64,000 nucleotides of DNA from Methylacidiphilum kamchatkense Kam1 (GTDB taxonomy: Bacteria; Verrucomicrobiota; Verrucomicrobiia; Methylacidiphilales; Methylacidiphilaceae), in NCBI RefSeq assembly GCF_007475525.1, contig NZ_CP037899.1, forward strand, positions 992,001 to 1,056,000, written 5' to 3'. Each line of letters begins with the position of its first letter. Position 1 is the first letter of the stretch. The notes below the pieces were generated by a model, which ran no database searches, was not told the DNA's origin, and worked only from the letters and a program-made list of their open reading frames with translations. Below, one piece after another: positions 1 through 8,766 of this stretch. Position numbers and translations under genes: made by a program.

Positions 1-140
1 TACCCCCCCCAGCAGTTTTGCCGATTTGCCCGTTCTAATAGGGCTCTCCATGTAGTCAATAATACACTATCGGCACTATTTGCATAACTAGAGTTTAGCT
101 TCCTCATTGACAATTCCCTTAAGGTTATTTAAAAATAGCT

Positions 141-926
141 ATGCGTTTTATATATTTTACATGTCTGTTATGCTTCTTTTTAATACACCCTTTTTCGGAT
201 TGCTTTGCTCAAAGTCAAAAGCCATTGCAGACTGCTACATTAACGGTCGCTGCTGCAGCGGATTTGAGGTTTGTTCTTCCTGAGATTGTTAGTCCTTTTC
301 AGACTCTCAATCCTGATGTGAAGGTAGAAGTTATCTATGGAGCCTCTGGAAAATTTTATGAACAGATCTTAAGAAAGGCGCCTTTTGACATTTTTCTTTC
401 TGCAGATAAAGAATATCCTTTTTTACTATATACCAAAGGTTATGCAGCTGAAGAGCCGTTCCAATATGCGGAAGGCAAACTAGTTCTTTGGATGCGAAAA
501 GGTTTGTTTGGAGAGAGAAAAGATTGGAAAGAGTTGCTCACTAACAAGAAAGTGTCGAAAATAGCCCTTGCTAATCCACAGCACGCTCCTTATGGAAAAA
601 TAGCTCAAACTGCTTTAGAGAATGCAGGTTTGTGGGAGAAATTAAATTCCAAATTTGTCTATGGAGAGAACGTCATTCAAGCCTTTCAATTTGCTGAAGG
701 AAAAAATGCAGAACTTGCCTTTATCCCCCTGGCAATTGCTTTGTCACCTAAAGCTAGAAATGAGGGTGATTATGTAGAAATTCCTCATTCGTTTTATCCA
801 AAAATCCTTCAATATGGCATTATTGTAAAAAAGGCAGCGAATCTTTCCATTGCTAAAAAATTTAAAGATTATCTTTTAAGCGAAGAAAGTCAGAAGACCT
901 TAAAAAAATATGGGTTTTGCCCATAA
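141..926 (+). CDS. modA: Molybdate ABC transporter, periplasmic substrate-binding protein
   Basis: The protein has 261 residues with an N-terminal signal peptide (hydrophobic residues 4-22, likely cleavage after CFA near residue 23). The mature start, LTVAAAADLRFVLPEI, is the typical ModA opening, and the YGASGKFYEQI stretch supplies the conserved serine/glycine of the oxyanion pocket. By family it binds molybdate or tungstate in the periplasm and delivers it to ModBC. The next gene, a permease, starts 15 bases after the stop and an ATPase follows, giving a complete modABC operon. The ATG start is chosen because it precedes the signal peptide directly. No ModE gene is visible nearby. Confidence 0.93.
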   Translation: MRFIYFTCLLCFFLIHPFSDCFAQSQKPLQTATLTVAAAADLRFVLPEIVSPFQTLNPDVKVEVIYGASGKFYEQILRKAPFDIFLSADKEYPFLLYTKGYAAEEPFQYAEGKLVLWMRKGLFGERKDWKELLTNKKVSKIALANPQHAPYGKIAQTALENAGLWEKLNSKFVYGENVIQAFQFAEGKNAELAFIPLAIALSPKARNEGDYVEIPHSFYPKILQYGIIVKKAANLSIAKKFKDYLLSEESQKTLKKYGFCP

Positions 927-941
927 AACCGGATTGGAAGC

Positions 942-1619
942 GTGGATTGGATAGCACTTTGGTTAAGTTTAAAATTAGCCTTTTGGACAACCATCTGCCT
1001 GTATCTGTTAGGTATACCTCTTGCTTATTGGCTGAGTTTTGGCAAAAAAAGACAGTGGAAAATACTTGTGGATTCCATGGTCAGTTTGCCCTTAGTTTTG
1101 CCTCCTACTGTTCTTGGTTTTTATCTGCTTATTCTTTTTGGTAATTCAGGTATTGGTACTGTCTATTCCAGATTATTTGGAAAATCCCTAGTGTTTTCTT
1201 TCGAAGGTTTACTCATTGCCTCTATAATTTATAGTTTGCCTTTTATGGTTCAGAATTTAGCAGGAGCTTTCAGTCTGGTTGATAGCAAGCTTATTGAAGC
1301 TTCTTTGTGTTGTGGGGAAAGCCCATGGAATACCTTTTTTAAGGTCATCTTTCCTCTTTCTTTACAAGGATTTTTGCGTGGGACCGTTTTAAGTTTTACT
1401 CACACCTTAGGAGAGTTTGGTATTGTGCTCATGGTGGGAGGGGATATACCAGGGAAAACTCGAACTATATCTATAGCTTTATATGACCAAGTAGAAGGAC
1501 TCAATTACCAAGAGGCAAATACAACGGCGCTCGTACTTCTCTTATTTTCATTCTTTGTCCTTTTTCTTGTATATTCAACTTCAAATAGCCAATGGAAGAG
1601 AAAAAATATTTTTGTCTAA
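942..1619 (+). CDS. modB: Molybdate ABC transporter permease
   Basis: This is a 225-residue integral membrane protein with about five hydrophobic segments. The cytoplasmic EAA loop is visible (EASLCCGESPWNTFFKVIFP, about residues 112-131), which docks onto the ATPase. The sequence GEFGIVLMVGGDIPGKTRT is typical of ModB. The start is a GTG codon at 942, the only start that gives the usual N-terminus of the family (MDWIALWLSLKLA). The gene sits between modA and modC, and its 3' end overlaps modC by 28 bases, suggesting translational coupling. Confidence 0.92.
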   Translation: MDWIALWLSLKLAFWTTICLYLLGIPLAYWLSFGKKRQWKILVDSMVSLPLVLPPTVLGFYLLILFGNSGIGTVYSRLFGKSLVFSFEGLLIASIIYSLPFMVQNLAGAFSLVDSKLIEASLCCGESPWNTFFKVIFPLSLQGFLRGTVLSFTHTLGEFGIVLMVGGDIPGKTRTISIALYDQVEGLNYQEANTTALVLLLFSFFVLFLVYSTSNSQWKRKNIFV

Positions 1620-2719
1620 AAATAGAAAAGGATCTTTCCCAAGATTGTCGAGTTCAAGTAGAATTAACCCTTCCTCTATTTCCAACTTCTTTAATGGCGA
1701 TCTTTGGTCCATCAGGGAGCGGAAAGTCGACTCTGTTACGCTGTATCGCTGGACTAGATATTCCAGATCACGGAATTATTAAAGTTGGCGAAGAACTATG
1801 GCTGGATACAGAAAAAAAGATAAATATTCCTCCCTACAAAAGAAGTATAGGTTATGTGGTTCAGGAAGACGCTCTTTTTCCTCATCTAAAAGTTGAAGAC
1901 AATGTGGGTTATGGGCTTAAAAACCAACTCAAACTCAGTCAAGCAGAAGCTAGGGATAAAGCAAGGCAAGCCTTGAGAAAAGTTGGGATTGAACATTTGG
2001 CCGCGCGATGGCCTCAAACCCTTTCTGGAGGGGAAAGGAGAAGAGTGGCTTTGGCCAGGGCAATAGCCAGAGAGCCTAAGTTGCTTTTACTCGATGAACC
2101 TTTAAATGGTCTTGATTTTAAATCAAAAGAATACCTAAGACAGCTCATTGAAGAAATTGCCTCTGAAAACGGTAGGCTGACAGTATTGATTAGTCATGAT
2201 AAAACTGAAATTGTCCAAATGGCTCGATTTGTCGGTATAATTGATCGTGGGAAACTCCTCCAATTTGGCGAGCTACGAGATGTGTTTATGCAACCTGAAA
2301 CGGTTGAGGTCGCTAAAATCATCGGTATAGAAAACATTGTTCCAGGGGAAATTCTTGATATAGCCAATGGAAATGTAAGGATGAAGACACCCATTGGGCT
2401 TGTGGAAGCTGTTTTGAAAGAAAATATAGGAAAATTCATGAGCGGAAAAAAAGTCTTTTGTGTTTTTCGTGCAGAAGATCTTTCTCTGTGTAAGCCGGAC
2501 GGTGTATCAAGTTCAGCAGGCGGGCTACAAGGGTTCAGCATAAGAAACCGTTTTATTGGAATCATTAAAAAAATAAAAGTCAACGAAGGTTTTGCACAGG
2601 TTTTTATAGATTGTGGGATGGTCTTAACTGCACTGATAAGCCATAACGCTCTTTTTGAAATGAAAATAAGAGAAGGGGATAGCGTTTGTTCTTTACTTAA
2701 GGCGGGGGAATACACTTGA
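1592..2719 (+). CDS. modC: Molybdate ABC transporter ATP-binding protein
   Basis: The protein has 375 residues. Walker A is GPSGSGKST (about residues 38-46), the ABC signature is LSGGERRRVALARA (about 145) and Walker B is LLLLDEPLNGLD, followed by the switch histidine in ISHD. Residues from about 235 on form an accessory domain resembling the TOBE/molybdopterin-binding domain of ModC. It would energise molybdate import through ModB. The start lies inside modB. The ATPase part could pass for a sulfate or iron importer on its own, but the modAB neighbours settle the assignment. Confidence 0.92.
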   Translation: MEEKKYFCLKIEKDLSQDCRVQVELTLPLFPTSLMAIFGPSGSGKSTLLRCIAGLDIPDHGIIKVGEELWLDTEKKINIPPYKRSIGYVVQEDALFPHLKVEDNVGYGLKNQLKLSQAEARDKARQALRKVGIEHLAARWPQTLSGGERRRVALARAIAREPKLLLLDEPLNGLDFKSKEYLRQLIEEIASENGRLTVLISHDKTEIVQMARFVGIIDRGKLLQFGELRDVFMQPETVEVAKIIGIENIVPGEILDIANGNVRMKTPIGLVEAVLKENIGKFMSGKKVFCVFRAEDLSLCKPDGVSSSAGGLQGFSIRNRFIGIIKKIKVNEGFAQVFIDCGMVLTALISHNALFEMKIREGDSVCSLLKAGEYT

Positions 2720-3180
2720 TAGAAAGAGATTTTTAAGTAGAAAGACTATAGAGTGATTTTTAATGAACGGCTCCAGCAAAGCCTTTCTGATAGGGGATGC
2801 GTAGGGTGTGACTACAATAGGAGCATTCGACTATTTTATTGGTAAACCAGGGTTTTGTTTTCTTGTAAGTATTGGCTGATCTCTGAAACCAAAGCGGTCT
2901 TTCTATTCAGTGAAGCCTAAGCCCTGGTCCCATTATAGCTACGTAAAGAAGATGTAACTCAAAAGAGCCATCTGATTTATCCCCCTCTAGGAGCTTCTTT
3001 GTGCTGTTTGATCGATTAATCAATTGTTTTTTCTTTATATCTCTCAACCTTGAAAATGAGACAGGGAGCATATCGCAGCAAAAAACCAAGTTTTTATAGC
3101 CCTTTTGACTTACTTACTCAAAGCAAGTTGCAGTTCCGAATTACTTAGAGGATTTTAGAGGTAGAATAGCAAAAAGATAA
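2720..3180. other. Intergenic region between modC and rnpB
   Basis: About 460 bases without a convincing gene. A 60-codon open frame on the minus strand (2907-3089) has no recognisable motif or ribosome binding site. The rnpB gene is transcribed toward this gap from the right, so its termination region should lie just left of 3181. I see no strong GC stem followed by a T run there. Confidence 0.5.
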
Positions 3181-3585
3181 AAGATACCGAGGGGAATAAG
3201 CCGGATTCTGTAATCCAGTCTCCTGGATTTGCCGCCATCTGTCTATCCTTGAGGGATCCGCTCAATCAAGGAGCGGTGCGGTCTACCTGGGACATCTCAA
3301 ATCTAAGTTTGAGAATGGCAAGGCTACCATTGTCCCTGCTTGACCTTGCTCCACAATGGGTTTGTCCTGCCATGGATGTTACCATCCATGCGGTGGGCTC
3401 TTACCCCGCCTTTTCACCCTTACCCAAAGTTCTTTTGGGCGGTATTTTTTCTGTGACACTTTCCGTCTTGAATGGCTTTCGCCTATTCAAGCCCATTGTT
3501 TCCAATGGATTGTTGCCTTGAAGAGTCCGGACTTTCCTCTCGGTGCTTGAAAAAGCACCGAGCGGCGGCATCCCCTTGGTATCTT
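3181..3585 (-). ncRNA. rnpB: RNase P RNA, bacterial class A
   Basis: Read on the minus strand, the RNA has the hallmark elements of M1 RNA. GAGAGGAAAGTCCGGACT lies near the 5' end, AAGGGTGAAAAGGCGGGGTAAGAGCCCACCGC lies in the specificity/P4 region (written here as family elements, partly variable), and ACAGAATCCGGCTTATTCCCC lies at the 3' end. The two ends (AAGATACCaAGGGGA and TCCCCTcGGTATCTT) are complementary and close helix P1, which sets the limits at about 3181 and 3585. The length of about 405 nt fits class A. It is the catalytic RNA that trims tRNA 5' leaders. Confidence 0.95.
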
Positions 3586-3703
3586 TTTAATACAATAGTC
3601 AATCATTTTGTTTCTTGCAAATAGAACTAAGCAATCAGACAATTGCGGTTTAGACTTCATGAAAGGGCTAGTAGCTTGTAAAAAATAAACCATTAATAGA
3701 AAT

Positions 3704-4321
3704 TCAAGAAACAAGCCCAAAAGAAGCTAATGCAGCCTTTGTTTTTTCAAAGGATTCATGTCTAATAGCCTCAATACCAAGGCTGCGGGCAATGTCGACG
3801 AACATTGGTCGATCTTCTATATAAAGCACAGATTGTGGAGGAGACTGAGATACATCAAGCGCCAATTGAAAAATATCAACATCAGGTTTTCTTAGGTGCA
3901 CAAAAGAAGAAACAATAAAATAATCGATAAAGTTGTAAAGACCAAATGTTTGAATTCTATAAATTTGCAGCTCTCTCCCCTCGTTGCTTAAAACCGCTAT
4001 CCTTAAGTTATATTTATTTTTCAGGCTCTTGATTAGTTCTATCATTTCTGGATAAGGACGGGAGAGGCTGAACATAAACTGCCTGAAATCATCCATGCTA
4101 AAAGGGCGATTTTGATAGAAAACGGTTCTTTTTAAATAATCATGCAAAGTCAGTTTTCCTTGTTCATATGTGTCGAAAGTTAAATGATGCCTTTCTTCAA
4201 ATTCAACAGGATCAAGCCCAAAAACCTCAGCTGCTTTTTTTCTCCCAGTACTATCCCATCCATTCGTTAAGAGTACCCCTCCGACATCCAAAAAAAGCGT
4301 GTTAATTGGAGAGAAAGGCAT
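3704..4321 (-). CDS. HAD-superfamily hydrolase (subfamily IA-like)
   Basis: The protein has 205 residues. HAD motif I is LFLDVGGVLL near residue 9, with the nucleophile aspartate but glycine at the second position of the usual DxD, as in YihX-like phosphatases. Motif II is AVLSNEG, the motif III lysine is in HLRKPDVDIF and motif IV is VLYIEDRPMFVD. A helical cap lies between motifs I and II. It probably hydrolyses a small phosphorylated metabolite; the substrate cannot be read from sequence. It lies 83 bases downstream of the MFS transporter gene on the same strand and may be co-transcribed with it. Confidence 0.8.
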   Translation of the reverse strand: MPFSPINTLFLDVGGVLLTNGWDSTGRKKAAEVFGLDPVEFEERHHLTFDTYEQGKLTLHDYLKRTVFYQNRPFSMDDFRQFMFSLSRPYPEMIELIKSLKNKYNLRIAVLSNEGRELQIYRIQTFGLYNFIDYFIVSSFVHLRKPDVDIFQLALDVSQSPPQSVLYIEDRPMFVDIARSLGIEAIRHESFEKTKAALASFGLVS

Positions 4322-4404
4322 AAAAGGATTTTTTTAGAAAAAAAATAAAAAGAAAAAAAAGTTGCTCTAAAAAATGAGAGGCTCGATGAAGGAATACTTC
4401 CTCA

Positions 4405-5595
4405 TCATTCAGAACGGATGCGCAAAGAAAAAAACGCCGTAAAACAAATGACTGACCCAATCATTAGACTCAATTTTGTACCAAGGAATTGAGCCAAAGA
4501 CCCCATTAAGAGATTTCCGATGGCAAAGAAACCTTGGAAAAAAAAAGTAGTAAGTCCAAAGGTCATTCCTCGCATAGAATCGGAGGTTCTTTCTTGAAGA
4601 AACATTGTAGTAGCGGAGACAAAAAGGGAAAGACTAAAACCCAGAAATGAAACAATAAGAATGGAAAAGAAAAATGGGGGAAAAAAGGAGAAAAGAAAAA
4701 GAGAAAAAGAGAATATGATCATAGAGAGACTTTGCAAGGTTGAGGAATTGAAGCGGTTAGGAAAAAAAGATATCAAGAGAGCTGCGCTAATAGCTCCAAA
4801 GCCATTAGCACTGTAGAAGAGAGCCAATCCTTTAGAACCCTGATGATATATCTGCGAAGAGATATAAGGGAGAAGAACTGAATAGGACCAACCAAAAAGA
4901 GTAACAATCCCTAGGACGATAGATGGATAAAAAATTTCAGGATTAGAAATGAGGACAAAAAAATTATTCTTTGTTGAATGATCGGAGGGCTGGTCTTTGA
5001 CCCGTTCATTGATTGATGAAGCCCAAATAAAAGAACCAATAGAAAGGATATAGGAAATTCCGTTTATAAAAAAGCAAATAGAAGGTCCATACAATGGAAG
5101 GATAATGCCAGCTAGCGCTGGTCCTATAAGCCGCGCGGAGTTGAAAAGAAAAGCGTTCATAGCAATGGCTCTTTTAATCTCATTATTTGGAAGATAAGAA
5201 AGCAGTAAGGTTTGCCTAGAGGGAAGCTCTAGATTATTGAAAACACCCATTGCAAAAGCAAGCAGAAGGAGTTCGTAGAAGTTTATCATTCTTAGATAAC
5301 TTAATAGCCCCAGAAAGAAAGAAAGACAGCAGTTGGAAAATTGACTCAAGATAAGAATTTTTAATTTTGGAAACTTATCAGCGGTCATTCCAGATAAAAA
5401 GGAAAAAAGAAGAGAAGGGATGGTCGAACCAAAACCAACCATTCCAAGCCCTATAGGCGAATGTGTCAACTGGTAGGCAAGCCAACTCTGGCCGATAAAA
5501 TGGATCCAGCTGCCGATAAAAGAGATCGACTGACCGATAAAGGCAATTCTATAGGATTTATAACTAAATAAACCTTCTCGAAAAAAAAGCTTCAT
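4405..5595 (-). CDS. MFS transporter (MFS_3/EntS-like exporter family)
   Basis: This 396-residue protein has about 10-12 hydrophobic segments through its length and no signal peptide. The N-terminal pattern SYRIAFIGQSISFIGSWIHFIGQSWLAYQLTHSPIGLG (given as family resemblance) and the following SGMTADKF loop match the MFS_3 group that includes enterobactin-exporter-like and macrolide-efflux-like proteins. It probably exports a small molecule across the inner membrane by proton antiport. The cargo is unknown and no siderophore or antibiotic biosynthesis genes are adjacent. It is divergent from xoxF, with 179 bases between them. Confidence 0.8.
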   Translation of the reverse strand: MKLFFREGLFSYKSYRIAFIGQSISFIGSWIHFIGQSWLAYQLTHSPIGLGMVGFGSTIPSLLFSFLSGMTADKFPKLKILILSQFSNCCLSFFLGLLSYLRMINFYELLLLAFAMGVFNNLELPSRQTLLLSYLPNNEIKRAIAMNAFLFNSARLIGPALAGIILPLYGPSICFFINGISYILSIGSFIWASSINERVKDQPSDHSTKNNFFVLISNPEIFYPSIVLGIVTLFGWSYSVLLPYISSQIYHQGSKGLALFYSANGFGAISAALLISFFPNRFNSSTLQSLSMIIFSFSLFLFSFFPPFFFSILIVSFLGFSLSLFVSATTMFLQERTSDSMRGMTFGLTTFFFQGFFAIGNLLMGSLAQFLGTKLSLMIGSVICFTAFFSLRIRSE

Positions 5596-5712
5596 TTTGT
5601 GAAAAAAATTATATAAGTGATAATGCTAACAAAAACACTCAAGTGAATAAGACCTGATGAAACGGAAAGACAGCTTTTTTGTTGTCTGTCAATGAAAACC
5701 TTACATTTGTTA

Positions 5713-5774
5713 TTGACTTAACTCACAAGAGTGGTAAATGGAAGGCACCATAGAATTAATAATAGGAGGAAGCG
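5713..5774 (+). promoter_or_regulatory. Putative xoxF promoter and ribosome binding site
   Basis: A TTGACT hexamer at 5713-5718 resembles a sigma-70 -35 box. The best partner about 16 bases downstream (TAAATG) is a weak -10. A strong Shine-Dalgarno AGGAGG at 5764-5769, five bases before the ATG, fixes the xoxF start. The ribosome binding site is clear; the promoter is a tentative reading. Confidence 0.45.
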
Positions 5775-7610
5775 ATGACAGTAAAATTAAAAAAGCCTAA
5801 AAAGTATGCCGTGGCTAGGAATGCGACATTGTTGGCTGCTTTTGGCTTGATTGGTTCTTTTTCGCTTGCAAAAGCGAATGACGAGTTGATTAAACTTGAA
5901 AAAGAACCCGGCCAATGGGTCATGCAAAACAAAAATTACGCAAATACGCGGTATAGTGAACTTAATCAAATCAATACCAAAAATGTGTCCCATCTGCGAC
6001 TTGCCTGGAGTTTTTCAACCGGGGCTTTGCGTGGACACGAAGGCGGACCATTAGTGGTAGGCACGACGATGTATGTCCATTCGGCCTATCCTAATCATGT
6101 TTACGCCCTTGATTTGACTCAAAAACCATACGCAATCAAATGGCAATATACCCCTGTGCAGAATAGTCAAGCAGTGGCAGTTGCTTGCTGTGATGTGGTG
6201 AACAGAGGTCTTGCCTATGCGAATGGAAAAATATTCATGGTAACATTGGACGGTCAAGTTATTGCCCTTGATGCGAATACCGGAAAAGAACTCTGGAAAG
6301 CAAAGCATGCAGATGTGACTAAGGGAGAGACCATTACAGGAGCCCCCTTGGTCGTTAAAGATAAGGTTCTGGTTGGGGTCTCCGGAGGAGAATTTGGAGT
6401 CAGAGGAAGAGTAGGAGCCTATGATATCAATACAGGCAATAGGGTATGGTTAGCTTATAGCCAAGGCCCAGATGAAGAGGTTCTGATAGATTCTGACTTC
6501 AATAAAGAGTTTCCACAGCATGGTGGTCCAGGGGATGGAACTAAAACCTGGCCAGGGGAACAATGGAAACTGGGTGGAGGGACTACATGGGGATGGTACA
6601 GTTACGATCCTGCCCTTGATTTATTTTACTATGGGACAGGCAATCCTGGAACTTGGAATGCAGAACAAAGGAAAGGAGGAGACAACAAGTGGTCCTGCAC
6701 TATTTTTGCTAGAAGGCCTGATACTGGGAAGGCTAGATGGGCTTATCAGATGACTCCATGGGATGCTTGGGATTATGATGGGATCAACGAAATGATTCTT
6801 CCTGATTTAACGGTAAAAGGGAAGAAAACCCCCTGTCTTGTTCATTTCGATAGAAATGGATTTGCATATGTTTTGGATAGAAGGACAGGTCAGTTAATAG
6901 AAGCACAACCCTTTGTTTATGAAAATTGGGCTAAAGAAATAAGTAAAGAAAACGATAGACCTGTTGAAATCCCAGAAAAAAGGACAAAACAGGGAGTTGA
7001 TACCAAAGGGATTTGTCCGAATTCAATGGGAGGCAAGGATCAACAGCCTGCGGCCTTTTCTCCTCAAACAGGGTTATTTTATGTGCCCACCAACAATATG
7101 TGTATGAACTACGAAGGGGTTGAGGCTACCTATACGGCTGGGGCACCGTATGTGGGTGCGAATGTGCTCATGTATTCTGGGCATGAAGGCAAGGATGATT
7201 ATTATGGAGCTTTTATCTGCTATGATGCTCTTAAAGGGAAGAGAGTTTGGGAGATTCATGAGCATTTTCCCGTATGGAGTGGACCTGTGGTTACAGCCGG
7301 TGGGCTTGCGTTCTATGGAACGATGGATGGATGGTTTAAGGCAGTAGATATCAAGACTGGCAAGGTTCTTTGGCAACAGAAATTGGGCTCTGGAATTATT
7401 GGGAATCCAATTACCTTTTTGGGTCCTGATAAAAAGCAATACGTTGCTGTCTATTCAGGAGTTGGAGGATGGTTTGGGATTGCAGTGGCTCAAAATCTTC
7501 CTCCCGATGATCCTTATGCGGGTCTTGGGGCTGTTGGAGTTGCTTATCAAGCCGGCCTTCCAAAAGCTACTACAATTGGAGGAGAGCTCTACGTGTTTTC
7601 GCTAGAATAA
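5775..7610 (+). CDS. xoxF: Lanthanide-dependent methanol dehydrogenase, PQQ-containing
   Basis: A 611-residue periplasmic quinoprotein that oxidises methanol, in this family often onward to formaldehyde or formate. The signal peptide is residues 1-34, ending SLAKA. Subtracting it, all XoxF metal-site residues fall at the numbers known for the enzyme from Methylacidiphilum fumariolicum SolV: Glu206 (mature 172), Asn290 (256), Asp333 (299, catalytic base) and Asp335 (301). Asp335 is the extra aspartate that marks lanthanide enzymes; calcium MxaF has alanine there. The adjacent cysteines 138-139 (mature 104-105) form the vicinal disulfide over PQQ. WxG-type beta-propeller repeats run throughout. 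It is followed by its own terminator, then xoxJ and xoxGJ. No mxaI-like small subunit is present. Confidence 0.97.
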   Translation: MTVKLKKPKKYAVARNATLLAAFGLIGSFSLAKANDELIKLEKEPGQWVMQNKNYANTRYSELNQINTKNVSHLRLAWSFSTGALRGHEGGPLVVGTTMYVHSAYPNHVYALDLTQKPYAIKWQYTPVQNSQAVAVACCDVVNRGLAYANGKIFMVTLDGQVIALDANTGKELWKAKHADVTKGETITGAPLVVKDKVLVGVSGGEFGVRGRVGAYDINTGNRVWLAYSQGPDEEVLIDSDFNKEFPQHGGPGDGTKTWPGEQWKLGGGTTWGWYSYDPALDLFYYGTGNPGTWNAEQRKGGDNKWSCTIFARRPDTGKARWAYQMTPWDAWDYDGINEMILPDLTVKGKKTPCLVHFDRNGFAYVLDRRTGQLIEAQPFVYENWAKEISKENDRPVEIPEKRTKQGVDTKGICPNSMGGKDQQPAAFSPQTGLFYVPTNNMCMNYEGVEATYTAGAPYVGANVLMYSGHEGKDDYYGAFICYDALKGKRVWEIHEHFPVWSGPVVTAGGLAFYGTMDGWFKAVDIKTGKVLWQQKLGSGIIGNPITFLGPDKKQYVAVYSGVGGWFGIAVAQNLPPDDPYAGLGAVGVAYQAGLPKATTIGGELYVFSLE

Positions 7611-7631
7611 TCTTCCATTGAAAATTCACTT

Positions 7632-7682
7632 TATCCAGCCGCTGTCTAAAAACCCATGTGTTTGTATGGCAGCGGCTGGATA
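7632..7682 (+). repeat. 13-bp inverted repeat downstream of xoxF
   Basis: Perfect arms TATCCAGCCGCTG (7632-7644) and CAGCGGCTGGATA (7670-7682) flank a 25-base loop, starting 21 bases after the xoxF stop. No T run follows, so it is not a classical terminator. It could be an mRNA-stabilising or processing hairpin, or a protein-binding dyad. Confidence 0.7.
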
Positions 7683-7736
7683 GCCTTGATCAAAGCGATT
7701 GGTTGTTTTGCAAAAAAGGCAGAAGCAGCTTACAAA

Positions 7737-7772
7737 CCAATCCTTTTTAGAAGAATCGGATTGGCTTTTTTT
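7737..7772 (+). terminator. Rho-independent terminator after xoxF
   Basis: The stem CCAATCC (7737-7743) pairs with GGATTGG (7758-7764), separated by 14 bases, and is followed by C then seven T residues (7766-7772). It should end or attenuate the xoxF transcript before xoxJ, which starts 90 bases later. Confidence 0.75.
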
Positions 7773-7862
7773 AATCAGTCTAAGCTTCTAGGGAAAAGTG
7801 GATATAATCCTTGAAGAAATAGAGGACAGGGGATAGGTTCTAGAAAAGGAAAAGGAGCAAAA

Positions 7863-8735
7863 ATGGTTGGATTAAGGTTTCATTTTTTACATAGGCTAAA
7901 GATATTATCATTTAGCCTCCTCTTTGTGTTTTGCATAGGGTTCGTATGCAAGGCAGAGGAACTCTGCTCCTGCGCGGATCCAGGAAATCTTCCTTTTTCG
8001 AATCAAAAATTGGAAGGATTTGAGAATAAAATCGCTCAAATCGTAGCCGATTCCCTGCATGTTCCTCTATCTTATTATTGGTTTGCTCATCAACGTGGTC
8101 TTGTTCGAAATACATTGAAAATAGGAAAATGCAATGTGATTATTGGAGTGCCGTCGACTTGGGGGCAAGTGCTAACTACAAAACCTTATTATAGGACTTC
8201 CTATGTAATGGTTTATAAGAAGGACAAGGGTTTAAACATTCAATCCTTGGATGATCCCGCTTTGAAGCATTTAAAAATAGGGGTGTTGATAAACAGTCCG
8301 CCCCATCAACTTCTTGCTGAAAAAGGGATTATAGAAAATGTTGTTGGATATTCCCCATTCTTTGATCCTGTGTTTCATCCTGAAGATTTCCCTGGAAAAA
8401 TCGTTGAAGAGGTTTTGAGTGATAAAATTGATATTGGTCTTGTTTGGGGGCCAGTGGCAGGGTTTTACATCAAAAAGAAAGGTGCTGCCATTGTTATGGT
8501 TCCTTTGACAAGCAATAATCCGAGAATTCCAATGGCCTTTGACATTTCCATGGGGGTCAAAAAGGGGGATCAAGAGCTTAAAAACAAACTTGATCAGGTT
8601 ATTGATTCGAAACGTGGAGAAATTTTACAGGTTCTGGAAGAATATGGTGTTCCATTGCTGAAAACTACAGCTGATATCGAACAAAACACGAATATCGGAA
8701 AAAGCCACGAAGTTTCAGCAAAAACCGTCAACTAA
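7863..8735 (+). CDS. xoxJ: XoxJ, periplasmic binding-protein-like partner of methanol dehydrogenase
   Basis: 290 residues with an N-terminal hydrophobic signal segment (about residues 13-30). The mature start LCSCADPGNLPFSN followed by GFENKIAQIVAD is the MxaJ/XoxJ hallmark, and the rest has the two-lobed solute-binding fold (GVPSTWGQVLTTKPYYRTSYV, then DIGLVWGPVAGFY). XoxJ proteins are thought to help mature or activate apo-XoxF in the periplasm; the exact role is inferred from family work. The ATG follows an AAGGAG ribosome binding site. The gene is 31 bases before xoxGJ, so the two probably share a transcript downstream of the xoxF terminator. Confidence 0.88.
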   Translation: MVGLRFHFLHRLKILSFSLLFVFCIGFVCKAEELCSCADPGNLPFSNQKLEGFENKIAQIVADSLHVPLSYYWFAHQRGLVRNTLKIGKCNVIIGVPSTWGQVLTTKPYYRTSYVMVYKKDKGLNIQSLDDPALKHLKIGVLINSPPHQLLAEKGIIENVVGYSPFFDPVFHPEDFPGKIVEEVLSDKIDIGLVWGPVAGFYIKKKGAAIVMVPLTSNNPRIPMAFDISMGVKKGDQELKNKLDQVIDSKRGEILQVLEEYGVPLLKTTADIEQNTNIGKSHEVSAKTVN

Positions 8736-8766
8736 CAATATTAACTTTTATTTATCAGAGCTAAGA

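Noticed and set aside
3249-3720. Several short open frames over the RNase P RNA region
   Set aside because: The DNA is fully explained by rnpB on the minus strand, so the frames are accidental.
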